A DNA stretch of 26,510 nucleotides from Candidatus Aciduliprofundum sp. JdFR-45 (GCA_002011395.1 MTNG01000110.1:1-26510), one strand, 5' to 3'. Numbered from the stretch's first letter, positions 7,493-14,791 are shown. The notes: a model not told the origin generated them from the letters alone. Made by a program: numbers and translations.

Positions 7493-7525
7493 CCACACGG
7501 GCGGGTCCTTCACGAACTCGTGTTT

Positions 7526-7543
7526 CCCCATACAACACGTTGG
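7526..7543. repeat. Left flanking sequence of the AT-rich islet
   Basis: CCCCATACAACACGTTGG resembles CCCCACACAACGTTGG at 8218-8233: one substitution and a 2-base indel, same orientation. Both centre on CAAC..GTTG half palindromes. The pair brackets the AT-rich membrane-protein gene and could mark an insertion or be two binding sites. Confidence 0.3.
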
Positions 7544-7558
7544 TTTCAAAAGACAAAG

Positions 7559-7566
7559 TTTTATTA
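7559..7566 (+). promoter_or_regulatory. Possible TATA box for the leader ORF/membrane-protein gene
   Basis: TTTTATTA predicts a start near 7588, ahead of the leader ORF at 7600. GACAAA at 7552-7557 just upstream matches an RHH half-site, but a hexamer alone is weak evidence. A second TATA-like sequence, TATAAT, lies at 7576-7581. Confidence 0.35.
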
Positions 7567-7599
7567 CCAAACCCGTATAATGAATGAAAGGTGGGCAGA

Positions 7600-7674
7600 A
7601 TGTATGCTATGACATGGCCTCCAAATGAAGGCGCTCCCTCTGGGGATGGGCAGGTGGCGTCGCTTCAGAGGTGA
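7600..7674 (+). CDS. Possible 24-residue leader ORF, in frame with the next gene
   Basis: ATG at 7600 with AAGGTGG six bases upstream encodes MYAMTWPPNEGAPSGDGQV and five more residues, ending in TGA at 7672-7674. The TGA lies inside GAGGTGAT, the ribosome site of the membrane-protein gene that starts at 7681 in the same frame. Translation of this ORF would therefore deliver ribosomes to the next start (coupling) or mask its ribosome site. It is more GC-rich than the gene it precedes. No similarity is recognised, and it may be untranslated. Confidence 0.3.
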   Translation: MYAMTWPPNEGAPSGDGQVASLQR

Positions 7675-7680
7675 TTATTG

Positions 7681-8184
7681 ATGGGCGTAAATGTAATAAA
7701 AATAAATAAAACAGCACATAAATATAAACAGAGTGTCATTGTATCGTTTGGTTTATTATCCGTCGTGATTTGGAGCATATTTTTCTATATTGTCAATATA
7801 TATTTTGATTATGGAATTCCCGGCCTGGCACTCTCTTTATTCCTTGCGATAGTGTTATTTACAGGATTTTTAAAGTCGAGGCGAAATTTGATACCTATCA
7901 TAAAAGAGAATTGTTTGCATGGAGGGCGTTTCCCCATCTCTATAAAGCTGGGTGACGAAGATATCACCCTGCATTATTTAGAGGGGATTGAATTCCCTGT
8001 GGATTTAAATGATATTTCAGATATAGATATTTATCCCGCAGAACTCGGTAAAGACCGCAAACTCCTGCGAATACGCCGCAAAAATAAGTGCAGCATAGAG
8101 ATATTTGTTGATGAAGAAATAGCGGCTGAGATGGCGGACAAATATGAGGATAAGGTTCAGATCAATGTGTTCAAAGGCATGTGA
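7681..8184 (+). CDS. Unrecognised AT-rich protein with two membrane helices
   Basis: 167 residues from an ATG preceded by GAGGTGAT at a good distance; a TTG three bases earlier is less likely. A basic, Lys/Asn-rich N-terminus is followed by two hydrophobic helices (about 20-42 and 46-64). A soluble C-terminal part of about 100 residues then runs through GRFPISIKLGDEDITLHYLEG and KLLRIRRKNKCSIEIFV. Its alternating strands could suggest a PH-like beta domain, but I do not recognise the family. The positive-inside rule puts both ends in the cytoplasm. Codon use is strongly AT-rich (AAA, ATA, TTA), unlike every neighbour. It stands alone between the cdrS-ftsZ promoter and mutS, bracketed by two similar short sequences. 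Recent horizontal acquisition is plausible. Confidence 0.7.
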   Translation: MGVNVIKINKTAHKYKQSVIVSFGLLSVVIWSIFFYIVNIYFDYGIPGLALSLFLAIVLFTGFLKSRRNLIPIIKENCLHGGRFPISIKLGDEDITLHYLEGIEFPVDLNDISDIDIYPAELGKDRKLLRIRRKNKCSIEIFVDEEIAAEMADKYEDKVQINVFKGM

Positions 8185-8217
8185 TGATGCCGCAAGAGCG
8201 ACAACAACTCGGGTGGT

Positions 8218-8233
8218 CCCCACACAACGTTGG
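8218..8233. repeat. Right flanking sequence of the AT-rich islet
   Basis: CCCCACACAACGTTGG is the partner of 7526-7543 and contains the perfect palindrome CAACGTTG. It lies 33 bases after the membrane-protein stop. The rest of the 8185-8398 gap holds the mutS promoter and moderately AT-rich sequence in which I see no gene. Confidence 0.3.
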
Positions 8234-8365
8234 CATCCCGAAATAGTCAGATGCCCGATGCATATGACCCTATTTAAAACACCCTTGTTAACGCAGGCGG
8301 CACAATTAAATCCGGCCACATATGAGCATCGTCTTTAATGACCCCTAGCATTCCATCTGCGGAAG

Positions 8366-8373
8366 TTTTTTAT
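8366..8373 (+). promoter_or_regulatory. mutS TATA box
   Basis: TTTTTTAT is centred about 29 bp before the mutS ATG. Transcription would begin at or within a few bases of the start codon, and no ribosome site is present, so the message is effectively leaderless. Confidence 0.5.
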
Positions 8374-8398
8374 CTTCACCCCATCATGTTGCGCCCGG

Positions 8399-10915
8399 AT
8401 GGACACGCCGCTTATGAGGCAGTATTACGAGATCAAGAGGCGCTATCCCGACGCGATTCTCTTCTTCAGGGTGGGGGACTTCTACGAGACGTTTGAGGAT
8501 GATGCGAAACTCGTGTCCCGCGAACTCAACATCGTCCTTACCTCGCGGAGCACCGACCGGAGCGGTAGGAGGATCCCCCTCGCCGGGATACCGCACCACG
8601 CCTTAGAGGCGTACCTTGCCCGGCTGGTGAAGAAGGGCTACAAGGTGGCGATATGCGAGCAGCTGGAGGACCCGAAGAAGGCGAAGGGGATAGTGAAGCG
8701 CGGCGTGGTGAGGGTCGTCACCCCCGGCACGGTCATAGAGGACGGCATACTGGGGGACAGGGCGAGCAACTACATAGCGAGTGTGGCCGTGGGGGACGAC
8801 GGGGCATGTGTGGCGGTCATGGACGTCTCAACGGGGGAGTTCATCGTGGAGAAATGCGCCCCGGAGGACGTGGAGGGCGTCATGATGAGGTACTCCCCCG
8901 CGGAGGTCCTCGTGCCGGAGGGGTATGATGAGAACTTCACCGCCTACGTAACCGCTCTCAATAACAGGTACTACGAGGAGGCGGAGAGGGCGCTCTGCGA
9001 GCATTTCTCCGTTCCCACGCCCCGCAGCGTGGGGCTGACGGAGGACGCTGAAATACTCGCCGCCGGCTCGCTTCTCCTGTACGTCAAGGAAAACCTGATG
9101 GCACCGCTTCAGCACGTGAGGGAGATAACGGTCTCCTCAAAGCGGGATGCCATGGTTCTGGACTCAACCACGCTGAAAAACCTGGAGGCCCTGAGAAACC
9201 TCAGGGGCGAGGAGGAGGGCACGCTCATCTCCCTGCTGGACCGCTGTGCCACGAAGATGGGTTCCCGCACTGTCAGGGCATGGCTCCGCGCGCCCTCCAC
9301 GAACGTACTCGTCATAAACAAACGGCTGGACGCCGTGGAGGAGTTGAAGAATGACATACTCCTGAGGTCGCCTCTCATAAGCTCGCTCCGGGGTTTCCCC
9401 GACCTGGAGCGGCTGGTGGCAAAGGTATCCTATGGGAGGGCAAAGCCGAAGGACCTGCTCCAGATAAAGGAGGCGCTGAGAAGGGTGTCCCACATCAGGG
9501 AACTTCTGGGCGAGGTAAAATCTGCCCTTCTGAAGGAGGTACGCGACGGCCTCGCCCCCATCGGCGACCTCGCAGACCTGCTCGAGAGGGCCGTGGGAGA
9601 GGGCGAGGTCGGGGAGGGGGCGATAAAGGACGGCTTCTCGGAGGAACTGGATGCCCTCAGGGAGGCACTGAGGCACGGGAAGGAGTGGCTCGCATCGCTG
9701 GAGAGGGAGGAGAGGGAGGGAACGGGCATACCGAACCTGAGAATAGGGTACAACGACGTGATGGGCTACTACATAGAGGTGCGGAAGACGCATCTCAGCA
9801 AGGTGCCCGGTAGATACGTCAGAAAGCAGACGCTCAAAGGGGTGGAGAGGTACACCACGCCGGAACTCCAGAGGATTGAGTACAGGATAAAGGATGCGGA
9901 AGCGCGAATCAGGGAGGTTGAGGAGGCGATATACAGGGAGGTTCTGAGAGAGGTAGAGGGGAAGAGGGCCGCGCTGCAGGAGAACGCACGTCTGATAGGT
10001 CTTCTGGACGCCGTGACGACGCTGGCGGAGGTGGCCGCCCTCAGGGGCTATGTGAGACCCGCTGTGGACGAGGGCGATGAGATAATGATTGAGGACGGAA
10101 GACACCCCGTCCTGGACGGCAGCGATTTCGTCCCCAACGATGTTTACCTCAACACGCGGGACCACCGCCTCATAATACTGACGGGGCCCAACATGGCCGG
10201 GAAGAGCACGTATCTGAGGCAGATAGCCCACATCGTCATAATGGCGCAGATGGGGTCCTTCGTACCTGCAAGCCGGGCCAGAATAGGCATCGTTGACCGA
10301 ATCTACACGAGGGTCGGGGCGAGCGATGACATAATCAGGGGGAGGAGCACCTTCATGGTGGAGATGATAGAGGTCGCAAACATAATAAACAGCGCCACGC
10401 CGCGTAGCCTCATACTGCTGGACGAGGTGGGCAGGGGCACGAGCACCTTTGACGGACTGAGCATCGCCTGGGCGGTGAGCGAGTACATACACGACCACAT
10501 AAGGGCGCGAACGGTCTTCGCCACGCACTACCACCAGCTCATAGAGCTGGAGCGGTTTCTGGAGGGTGCCAAGAACTACCACATGGCTGTGGCCCAGGAC
10601 GGGGAGAAGTTGATCTTCCTGAGAAAGGTGCGCAGGGGCGGGATGAGCGAGTCATACGGAATTGAGGTGGCGCGCATGGCCGGCCTGCCACGCACCGTCG
10701 TGGAGCGCGCTAAGGAGGTTCTGGAGAAGATTGAGAGGGAAAACGCCCTGGTGGTCAGGAGGGGAGGGGTGAGAGCGGTCCAGACGGTTCTCTTCGGTGA
10801 GGTTACCAGAGAGCACCCGGCGGTGCTTAAACTCCGGGAGATAGACCCGCTCCGGGTGACGCCCCTTCAGGCCCTTGAACTGCTCTTTGAACTCAGAAAA
10901 ATCGCAGAAGAATGA
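8399..10915 (+). CDS. mutS: DNA mismatch repair ATPase MutS (MutS1 family)
   Basis: 838 residues, close to the full length of bacterial MutS1. Domain I has the mismatch-reading Phe-x-Glu motif in GDFYE (F28, E30). Connector, lever and clamp domains follow. The ATPase has Walker A GPNMAGKST at 596-604, Walker B LLDEVGRGTSTFDG with acids near 675-676, and the ATHYHQL switch segment. A C-terminal helix (LRVTPLQALELLFEL) matches the dimerisation and tetramerisation end of MutS1. This distinguishes it from MutS2 (no Smr domain) and from the shorter archaeal MutS5-like proteins. It recognises mismatches and small loops and recruits MutL. MutS1 is patchy in archaea and usually explained by transfer from bacteria, but GC content and codon use match the neighbours, so any transfer is old. 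No mutL is in the window. Confidence 0.95.
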   Translation: MDTPLMRQYYEIKRRYPDAILFFRVGDFYETFEDDAKLVSRELNIVLTSRSTDRSGRRIPLAGIPHHALEAYLARLVKKGYKVAICEQLEDPKKAKGIVKRGVVRVVTPGTVIEDGILGDRASNYIASVAVGDDGACVAVMDVSTGEFIVEKCAPEDVEGVMMRYSPAEVLVPEGYDENFTAYVTALNNRYYEEAERALCEHFSVPTPRSVGLTEDAEILAAGSLLLYVKENLMAPLQHVREITVSSKRDAMVLDSTTLKNLEALRNLRGEEEGTLISLLDRCATKMGSRTVRAWLRAPSTNVLVINKRLDAVEELKNDILLRSPLISSLRGFPDLERLVAKVSYGRAKPKDLLQIKEALRRVSHIRELLGEVKSALLKEVRDGLAPIGDLADLLERAVGEGEVGEGAIKDGFSEELDALREALRHGKEWLASLEREEREGTGIPNLRIGYNDVMGYYIEVRKTHLSKVPGRYVRKQTLKGVERYTTPELQRIEYRIKDAEARIREVEEAIYREVLREVEGKRAALQENARLIGLLDAVTTLAEVAALRGYVRPAVDEGDEIMIEDGRHPVLDGSDFVPNDVYLNTRDHRLIILTGPNMAGKSTYLRQIAHIVIMAQMGSFVPASRARIGIVDRIYTRVGASDDIIRGRSTFMVEMIEVANIINSATPRSLILLDEVGRGTSTFDGLSIAWAVSEYIHDHIRARTVFATHYHQLIELERFLEGAKNYHMAVAQDGEKLIFLRKVRRGGMSESYGIEVARMAGLPRTVVERAKEVLEKIERENALVVRRGGVRAVQTVLFGEVTREHPAVLKLREIDPLRVTPLQALELLFELRKIAEE

Positions 10916-10933
10916 TACTATGAGACAAAAAGG

Positions 10934-10940
10934 ATTTATA
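10934..10940 (+). promoter_or_regulatory. TATA box of the small membrane-protein gene
   Basis: ATTTATA is centred 25 bp before the GTG at 10962, so initiation would fall on that codon. This supports a leaderless message and the choice of GTG as start. A GACAAA hexamer precedes it at 10924-10929. Confidence 0.45.
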
Positions 10941-10961
10941 GGAAGTTAATTATTGCATGGT

Positions 10962-11417
10962 GTGCTGGGCAGGAAAAAAAAGGGAAATTCCACCGCCCCG
11001 ATTAGGGGCACGGTGCTGAAAAACAATGGTTCGCGCGTGGCCGTTGAGGAAAAGGAGGTTAGTATAAAACTTCCACTCGTCATAAGCCCCAAGTACAGGT
11101 ATGTCAGTTTTATAATATCCATCTCCATGATACTCATGTTCCTCGGTGCCCTCCTCATAATGAGGAGCAATTTTCAGACGCCACCCGACATGGCTGACCG
11201 CGAGGCATGGGCAGCCTGGGAGAGCGAGGTCAGAATGTGGAATTACTGGGGCCGCGTGTCGGTCGGCTTCGGGGCGCTCATACTCGGCATGCTGGGAGCC
11301 TACGGCATCACGGGGGCGGGTGAGGATTACAGGATGAGGTTGATATACGGCATGATGGCGTGCGTGTCCGCCCTCATACTGGCGCTTCTGGTTCTCTCCG
11401 TCCCGTATCCCCTTTAA
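10962..11417 (+). CDS. Small membrane protein, function unknown
   Basis: 151 residues from the GTG at 10962; an in-frame TTG at 10953 would add three residues. A basic cytoplasmic N-terminus (LGRKKKGNS) leads into three hydrophobic helices. The first is around 48-68 (FIISISMILMFLGALLIM), the second around 100-120 (VSVGFGALILGMLGAYGI) and the third at the C-terminus (MACVSALILALLVLSV). A hydrophilic Trp/Glu-rich loop sits between helices 1 and 2 and probably faces outside. I recognise no family. It follows mutS by 46 bp but appears to have its own promoter. Its last 4 bases overlap the end of the convergent hydroxymethyltransferase gene. Confidence 0.7.
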   Translation: MLGRKKKGNSTAPIRGTVLKNNGSRVAVEEKEVSIKLPLVISPKYRYVSFIISISMILMFLGALLIMRSNFQTPPDMADREAWAAWESEVRMWNYWGRVSVGFGALILGMLGAYGITGAGEDYRMRLIYGMMACVSALILALLVLSVPYPL

Positions 11418-12727
11418 ACCCTGAACAGTTCGTAGAAGGGATAGGCGGGGTATTCTCCATCGCCGAAGCAGTAGTGAACCTTCGTGTAGTCCTTCTTGAA
11501 CGCTATGACATCCTCGCGCACCTTTTCGGGCGGTTCATTGTCCATGGCCACGCGCTTTATCAGGTCGGCGACGTGCTGCATCTCGCTCTCCTTCATGCCG
11601 ACGCGCGTCAGCTCCTGCACACCGAGCCGTATCCCGCTGGGATTCATGGGCTTTCTGGGGTCGTCATACGGGAGGAGATTGAAGTTGCAGATTATGTTGG
11701 CCTTCTCAAGGTCCACAGCCACGCGCCTTCCACCGCCCTGCTCCTTCACGTCCACCAGTATCGTGTGTGACTCGGTGAAGCCCCTCTTCTCGCCCAGAAC
11801 CTTGAAGCCGTACTCGTACAGCGCCTGAGCCAGCGCCTTCGCGTTCCTCACTATCTGGTCCGCGTACTTCGCCCCGAACTCTATGTGCTCCGCGAGCGAG
11901 ACCGCCAGGGCGGCCATGGTGTGGAGGTGATGGTTGCTTATAACACCGGGGAACACGCCGCGCTGTATCTTCTTCCAGAACTTCGCCTTCTTCTCCTCGT
12001 CCTCGCCGGGTGGATTCGCGATTATTATGCCCCTCTGCGGACCCGGAAGCGTCTTGTGCGTGCTGCCCGTGACCACGTGCACGCCCTCGCGCAGCGGGTC
12101 CTGGAACTTCCCGCCGGCTATGAGTCCCAGGACATGGGCGCCGTCGTACCAGACCCTGGCGCCGACCTCATCCAGCACGTCCTTCAACTCCTTTATGGGC
12201 GCGGGGAAGAGGAACACAGAGCGTCCGAAGAGGGCGACCTTCGGCTTGACCTGCCTTATGAGCTTGGCGGTCAGGTCCACATCCAGGTTCATCTCCTCCA
12301 CGTCAAAGGGATACTCTATCTTCGTGACGCCCCTCATCCCAACGGCACCGAACTTCGCGCTGCTTATGTGCGCTCCGCCCTCCAGCGGCGGGCCTGTGAT
12401 GACATCTCCGGGAGACGTGAGGGCGAAGAGAACCGCCTGATTGGCGTTCGTCCCCGATATCGGGCGGACGTCTGCATAGTCCGTTTTGAAGAGTTTCTTC
12501 GCAAGTTCCGTGGTTATCTCCTCTATCTGGTCCACGTAGATATTGCCCTGATAGTACCTCTTTCCAGGGAGCCCCTCCGCGTACCTGTTGTGCAGGTCGG
12601 TTATCATCAACTCCATCGCCATGGGGCTTATGACGTTCTCCGACGCGATCATCGGAAGGCTTTCCTCAAACCACTTCGTGTGCTGCTTCACGAGTTCTCT
12701 AACCCTCAGTGCATCCTCCATGGACAT
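11414..12727 (-). CDS. glyA: Serine (glycine) hydroxymethyltransferase
   Basis: 437 residues from the ATG at 12727, which has AGGTG six bases upstream. A start at 12760 would add 11 residues that look like leader. SHMT swaps the serine hydroxymethyl group with a pterin one-carbon carrier, tetrahydrofolate or an archaeal methanopterin-type cofactor. Fold-type I PLP features are clear: the MIASEN segment and YAEGLPGKRYYQG, typical of SHMT; WYDGAHVLG with the PLP-ring Asp near 195; and the Schiff-base lysine in TGSTHKTLPGPQRG (K225). Length is normal. It is divergent from the creatininase-family gene, sharing a short promoter region. Confidence 0.93.
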   Translation of the reverse strand: MSMEDALRVRELVKQHTKWFEESLPMIASENVISPMAMELMITDLHNRYAEGLPGKRYYQGNIYVDQIEEITTELAKKLFKTDYADVRPISGTNANQAVLFALTSPGDVITGPPLEGGAHISSAKFGAVGMRGVTKIEYPFDVEEMNLDVDLTAKLIRQVKPKVALFGRSVFLFPAPIKELKDVLDEVGARVWYDGAHVLGLIAGGKFQDPLREGVHVVTGSTHKTLPGPQRGIIIANPPGEDEEKKAKFWKKIQRGVFPGVISNHHLHTMAALAVSLAEHIEFGAKYADQIVRNAKALAQALYEYGFKVLGEKRGFTESHTILVDVKEQGGGRRVAVDLEKANIICNFNLLPYDDPRKPMNPSGIRLGVQELTRVGMKESEMQHVADLIKRVAMDNEPPEKVREDVIAFKKDYTKVHYCFGDGEYPAYPFYELFRV

Positions 12728-12760
12728 GGACACCACCTGACCGGGAATGGGCGTGGGCAT

Positions 12761-12842
12761 TTAAACAATTTTTTATAGACGGAATGAACCATAAAAATGC
12801 GTCAAAAGGTTATTGTACGCCGTGGCACATCCACTGTACGAT
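12761..12842. promoter_or_regulatory. Divergent promoter region, glyA and creatininase-family gene
   Basis: On the minus strand TATAAAAAATTG lies at about 12764-12776, predicting a glyA start near 12748, which favours the ATG at 12727. On the plus strand ATAAAAAT at about 12791-12798 predicts a start near 12819, ahead of the GGAGGAG ribosome site at 12843-12849. Confidence 0.4.
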
Positions 12843-12855
12843 GGAGGAGAACCCC

Positions 12856-13575
12856 ATGAAGGTGCGGTGGGACGAGTTTTCATGGACGGAGATAGAGGAG
12901 ATGATAAAGGAAGATGTGCCGGTCATACTCCCCGTGGGGGCGGTGGAGGCACATGGAAGCCACCTTCCGCTCTGCACAGACACCGTGCAGGCGGTACACG
13001 TGGCGGAGAGCGTGGCGCGGCGCATAGGCGCCCTGGTGCTCCCCCCAATTCACTACGGGCTGACGAAGGGTCTCTCTTCCTTTCCCGGGACGATATCCCT
13101 CGGATTTGACACCGTGAGGGGGCTGGTGCGCGACATACTGATGGAGATAACGGCGCACGGAGTCAGAAAGATAATGGTTCTCTCCGGCCACGCGGGTAGC
13201 GCGCACATGGCTGCCCTGCGCCTCGCGTGCGAGGAGGTGATAGAGAGGCATCCCGACGTGAGGATTCTCCTGCTCTCCGACTACCACATCGCCTACAGGT
13301 ACAGGGGTGAAATCGCACCGGAGGATGATGGACACGCGGGGTTCATAGAGACGTCGCGCATGCTGGCCATCAGGCCGGACCTTGTGGGGGAGGTCGGTGA
13401 AGTGCACCCCGGCACCCTTCAGCCCTTCAGGGTGATGACGGATTACAGGGAGATTTACCCGGAGGCCGTTTTCAGCCCACCCGACGGGGCGAGTGCTGAG
13501 GCAGGAGAGAAACTCAATCATCTGATAGAGGACGAGATAGTGGACATCGCCTTCTCTACGTTTTACGGCCCGTGA
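12856..13575 (+). CDS. Creatininase-family metal-dependent amidohydrolase (possibly ArfB-like)
   Basis: 239 residues from the ATG at 12856, chosen because GGAGGAG lies at 12843-12849; upstream in-frame ATGs lack this and run through the promoter. The family signature is PVGAVEAHGSHLPLCTD (about 26-42), holding the metal-binding Glu31, His33 and Asp42. VLSGHAGSAH (108-117) follows with His112, where many members read GHGGN, and then GFIETS with Glu165. The family includes creatininase, the mycofactocin peptidase MftE and ArfB, the archaeal formamide hydrolase of riboflavin/F420 synthesis. ArfB is an attractive option in an archaeon but unproven. The 3' end overlaps the convergent priL by 20 bp. 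Confidence 0.8.
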   Translation: MKVRWDEFSWTEIEEMIKEDVPVILPVGAVEAHGSHLPLCTDTVQAVHVAESVARRIGALVLPPIHYGLTKGLSSFPGTISLGFDTVRGLVRDILMEITAHGVRKIMVLSGHAGSAHMAALRLACEEVIERHPDVRILLLSDYHIAYRYRGEIAPEDDGHAGFIETSRMLAIRPDLVGEVGEVHPGTLQPFRVMTDYREIYPEAVFSPPDGASAEAGEKLNHLIEDEIVDIAFSTFYGP

Positions 13576-14608
13576 GACGGCGTGCCACCACGCGGTAGTA
13601 CTTGAGGGGATGCGTGAGCCAGTCCTTCTCGCAGAGGGGATCACCGTAACTCTCCTTCACGCAGAGCCCCTGTGCACGCAGGGTTGCACACTTCGGCACC
13701 GAATAAACCTTTCCGGATATCTTGCCAGTTATGTGCTCCACCTGATACCTCGCCTTACCCTCCTCAAAATCGGGGGCGGAGGAGAAAATGGACAGTATAT
13801 CCTCCTCCGAGTACCCGACATGGTTGAGAAAGGTCGCGAGGAAGAAACGACCATGGTGTTCAACATTTTCACCGCTCTTTATTCGGGCTATGATGGCCTT
13901 TACGCAGGGCGGAAACGCCTCGGCCACGCCCTTTTCAAACTCCGCGGTTGAGAAGGATTTGAGGAGTTCCTCCTTCAAACGCTTTGCCTCCGTCACAGCG
14001 TCGCCGTACAGTTCGGCGAGGGACGGTATGCACTCTATCTCAGCGCGGAGACGCGACGCATAGGCCTCGCGGACAAGGTGGGCGAAGACCTCGCGGTCGG
14101 TGCGGTGGCGCATGTCCAGTATGACCATGCCATCCGCAACCGGACGCATGTACAGCCGGTACCTCGCGTTCCTGAAGTAAGACGTGTGCCGCGTGTACTG
14201 CGCGATGGGAATCCTTATCGCGGGGTACTCCACGATGGCGTTCAGATTGAGGTCGCGGAGAACGCGCTCCACAAGCTCACCCACCCCATCCTCGCCGGAG
14301 AGCCACCTCTCAACGTCCGCCTCCATGTGTCGCTGAAGGGCATCCCTCTCAAAGTTCACATACCTGCCGGTTATAACCGGATCGCACAGCGCACTCAGAA
14401 ACATCTTTGATGACAGGTAAACGAGAAACCTGCCTGGACCACCTATGTCAGGCCTCTCGCCCCTCAGGATGGACAGGACAACGCGTGCGCCCTCCCTGAA
14501 CTCCCATGGATATTTGTCCCTCAGGTCCTCCACGCCGCTCAGGCCCATCTGCCTCAGAGCCCGTGCACCTTCACGTTTCAGGAACGGATACCTAGATAGA
14601 ACGTCCAC
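13556..14608 (-). CDS. priL: DNA primase large subunit PriL (iron-sulfur)
   Basis: 350 residues from a GTG start. PriL binds the catalytic subunit PriS and helps begin and count RNA primers at the replication fork. The N-terminal helical domain (MDVLSRYPFLKREG) is followed by the conserved YPAIRIPIAQYTRH region. The C-terminal domain carries four spaced cysteines, C235 (FPPCVKAI), C307 and C316 (PKCATLRAQGLC) and C326 (DPLCEKDWLTHPL), the ligands of the [4Fe-4S] cluster in archaeal and eukaryal PriL. No priS or GINS gene is adjacent. A TATA box 27 bp upstream of the GTG indicates a leaderless message. Confidence 0.93.
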   Translation of the reverse strand: MDVLSRYPFLKREGARALRQMGLSGVEDLRDKYPWEFREGARVVLSILRGERPDIGGPGRFLVYLSSKMFLSALCDPVITGRYVNFERDALQRHMEADVERWLSGEDGVGELVERVLRDLNLNAIVEYPAIRIPIAQYTRHTSYFRNARYRLYMRPVADGMVILDMRHRTDREVFAHLVREAYASRLRAEIECIPSLAELYGDAVTEAKRLKEELLKSFSTAEFEKGVAEAFPPCVKAIIARIKSGENVEHHGRFFLATFLNHVGYSEEDILSIFSSAPDFEEGKARYQVEHITGKISGKVYSVPKCATLRAQGLCVKESYGDPLCEKDWLTHPLKYYRVVARRLTGRKT

Positions 14609-14631
14609 GTACTCTTCAACGCGGTGTTAAG

Positions 14632-14638
14632 AAATAAA
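14632..14638 (-). promoter_or_regulatory. priL TATA box
   Basis: The minus strand reads TTTATTT, centred 27 bp upstream of the GTG at 14608. No ribosome site lies between, so a leaderless transcript starting at the GTG is likely. Confidence 0.45.
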
Positions 14639-14683
14639 GTTTTTCAAAATATACAGAAACATATGGTTGTGGTGGGTAGGTAA

Positions 14684-14720
14684 GTGATATTATGGGATAG
14701 GTGAAACAAATAGATATCAC
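14684..14720. repeat. Inverted repeat downstream of the surface-protein gene
   Basis: GTGATAT (14684-14690) and ATATCAC (14714-14720) are perfect 7-bp arms separated by 23 bases, in the AT-rich gap between priL and the surface-protein stop. It could be a protein-binding site or part of a 3' end structure. The rest of 14641-14772 holds nothing I can assign. Confidence 0.25.
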
Positions 14721-14771
14721 GTTAGATACGATGGACGCATCATATATATGAAGAAGGGAAATAAATTGGAA

Positions 14772-14786
14772 ATAAAAAAAGAAAAG
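14772..14786 (-). terminator. Oligo-T terminator after the surface-protein gene
   Basis: Six bases after the stop codon the minus strand reads CTTTTCTTTTTTTAT, followed by more T-rich sequence to about 14757. Archaeal RNA polymerase commonly terminates at such oligo-T runs without a hairpin. Confidence 0.6.
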
Positions 14787-14791
14787 GTCGC

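Noticed and set aside
7440..7550. tRNA-like or box C/D RNA gene
   Set aside because: No acceptor stem, T-loop consensus or C/D boxes could be found in either strand.
7672..7674. Selenocysteine readthrough of the in-frame TGA between leader ORF and membrane protein
   Set aside because: The TGA is part of a good ribosome site for the downstream ATG, and no SECIS-like element is apparent.
2979..8398. TGTTGCGCCCGG present at both 2979-2990 and 8387-8398, each near a gene start
   Set aside because: A single shared 12-mer is expected by chance many times in a GC-biased window of this size, and the two positions relative to promoters differ.
9164..10582. Long open frame (472 codons) on the strand opposite mutS
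   Set aside because: It is a shadow of the GC-rich mutS coding frame, has no recognisable motif, and lies wholly within a convincing full-length gene.
7552..10929. Lone GACAAA hexamers before the islet gene (7552-7557) and the small membrane protein (10924-10929) as extra members of the RHH regulon
   Set aside because: A hexamer is too common in AT-rich promoters, and neither has a paired half-site.
11885..12778. 297-codon plus-strand frame over glyA
   Set aside because: Antisense shadow of a highly conserved enzyme gene, with no protein-like motifs.
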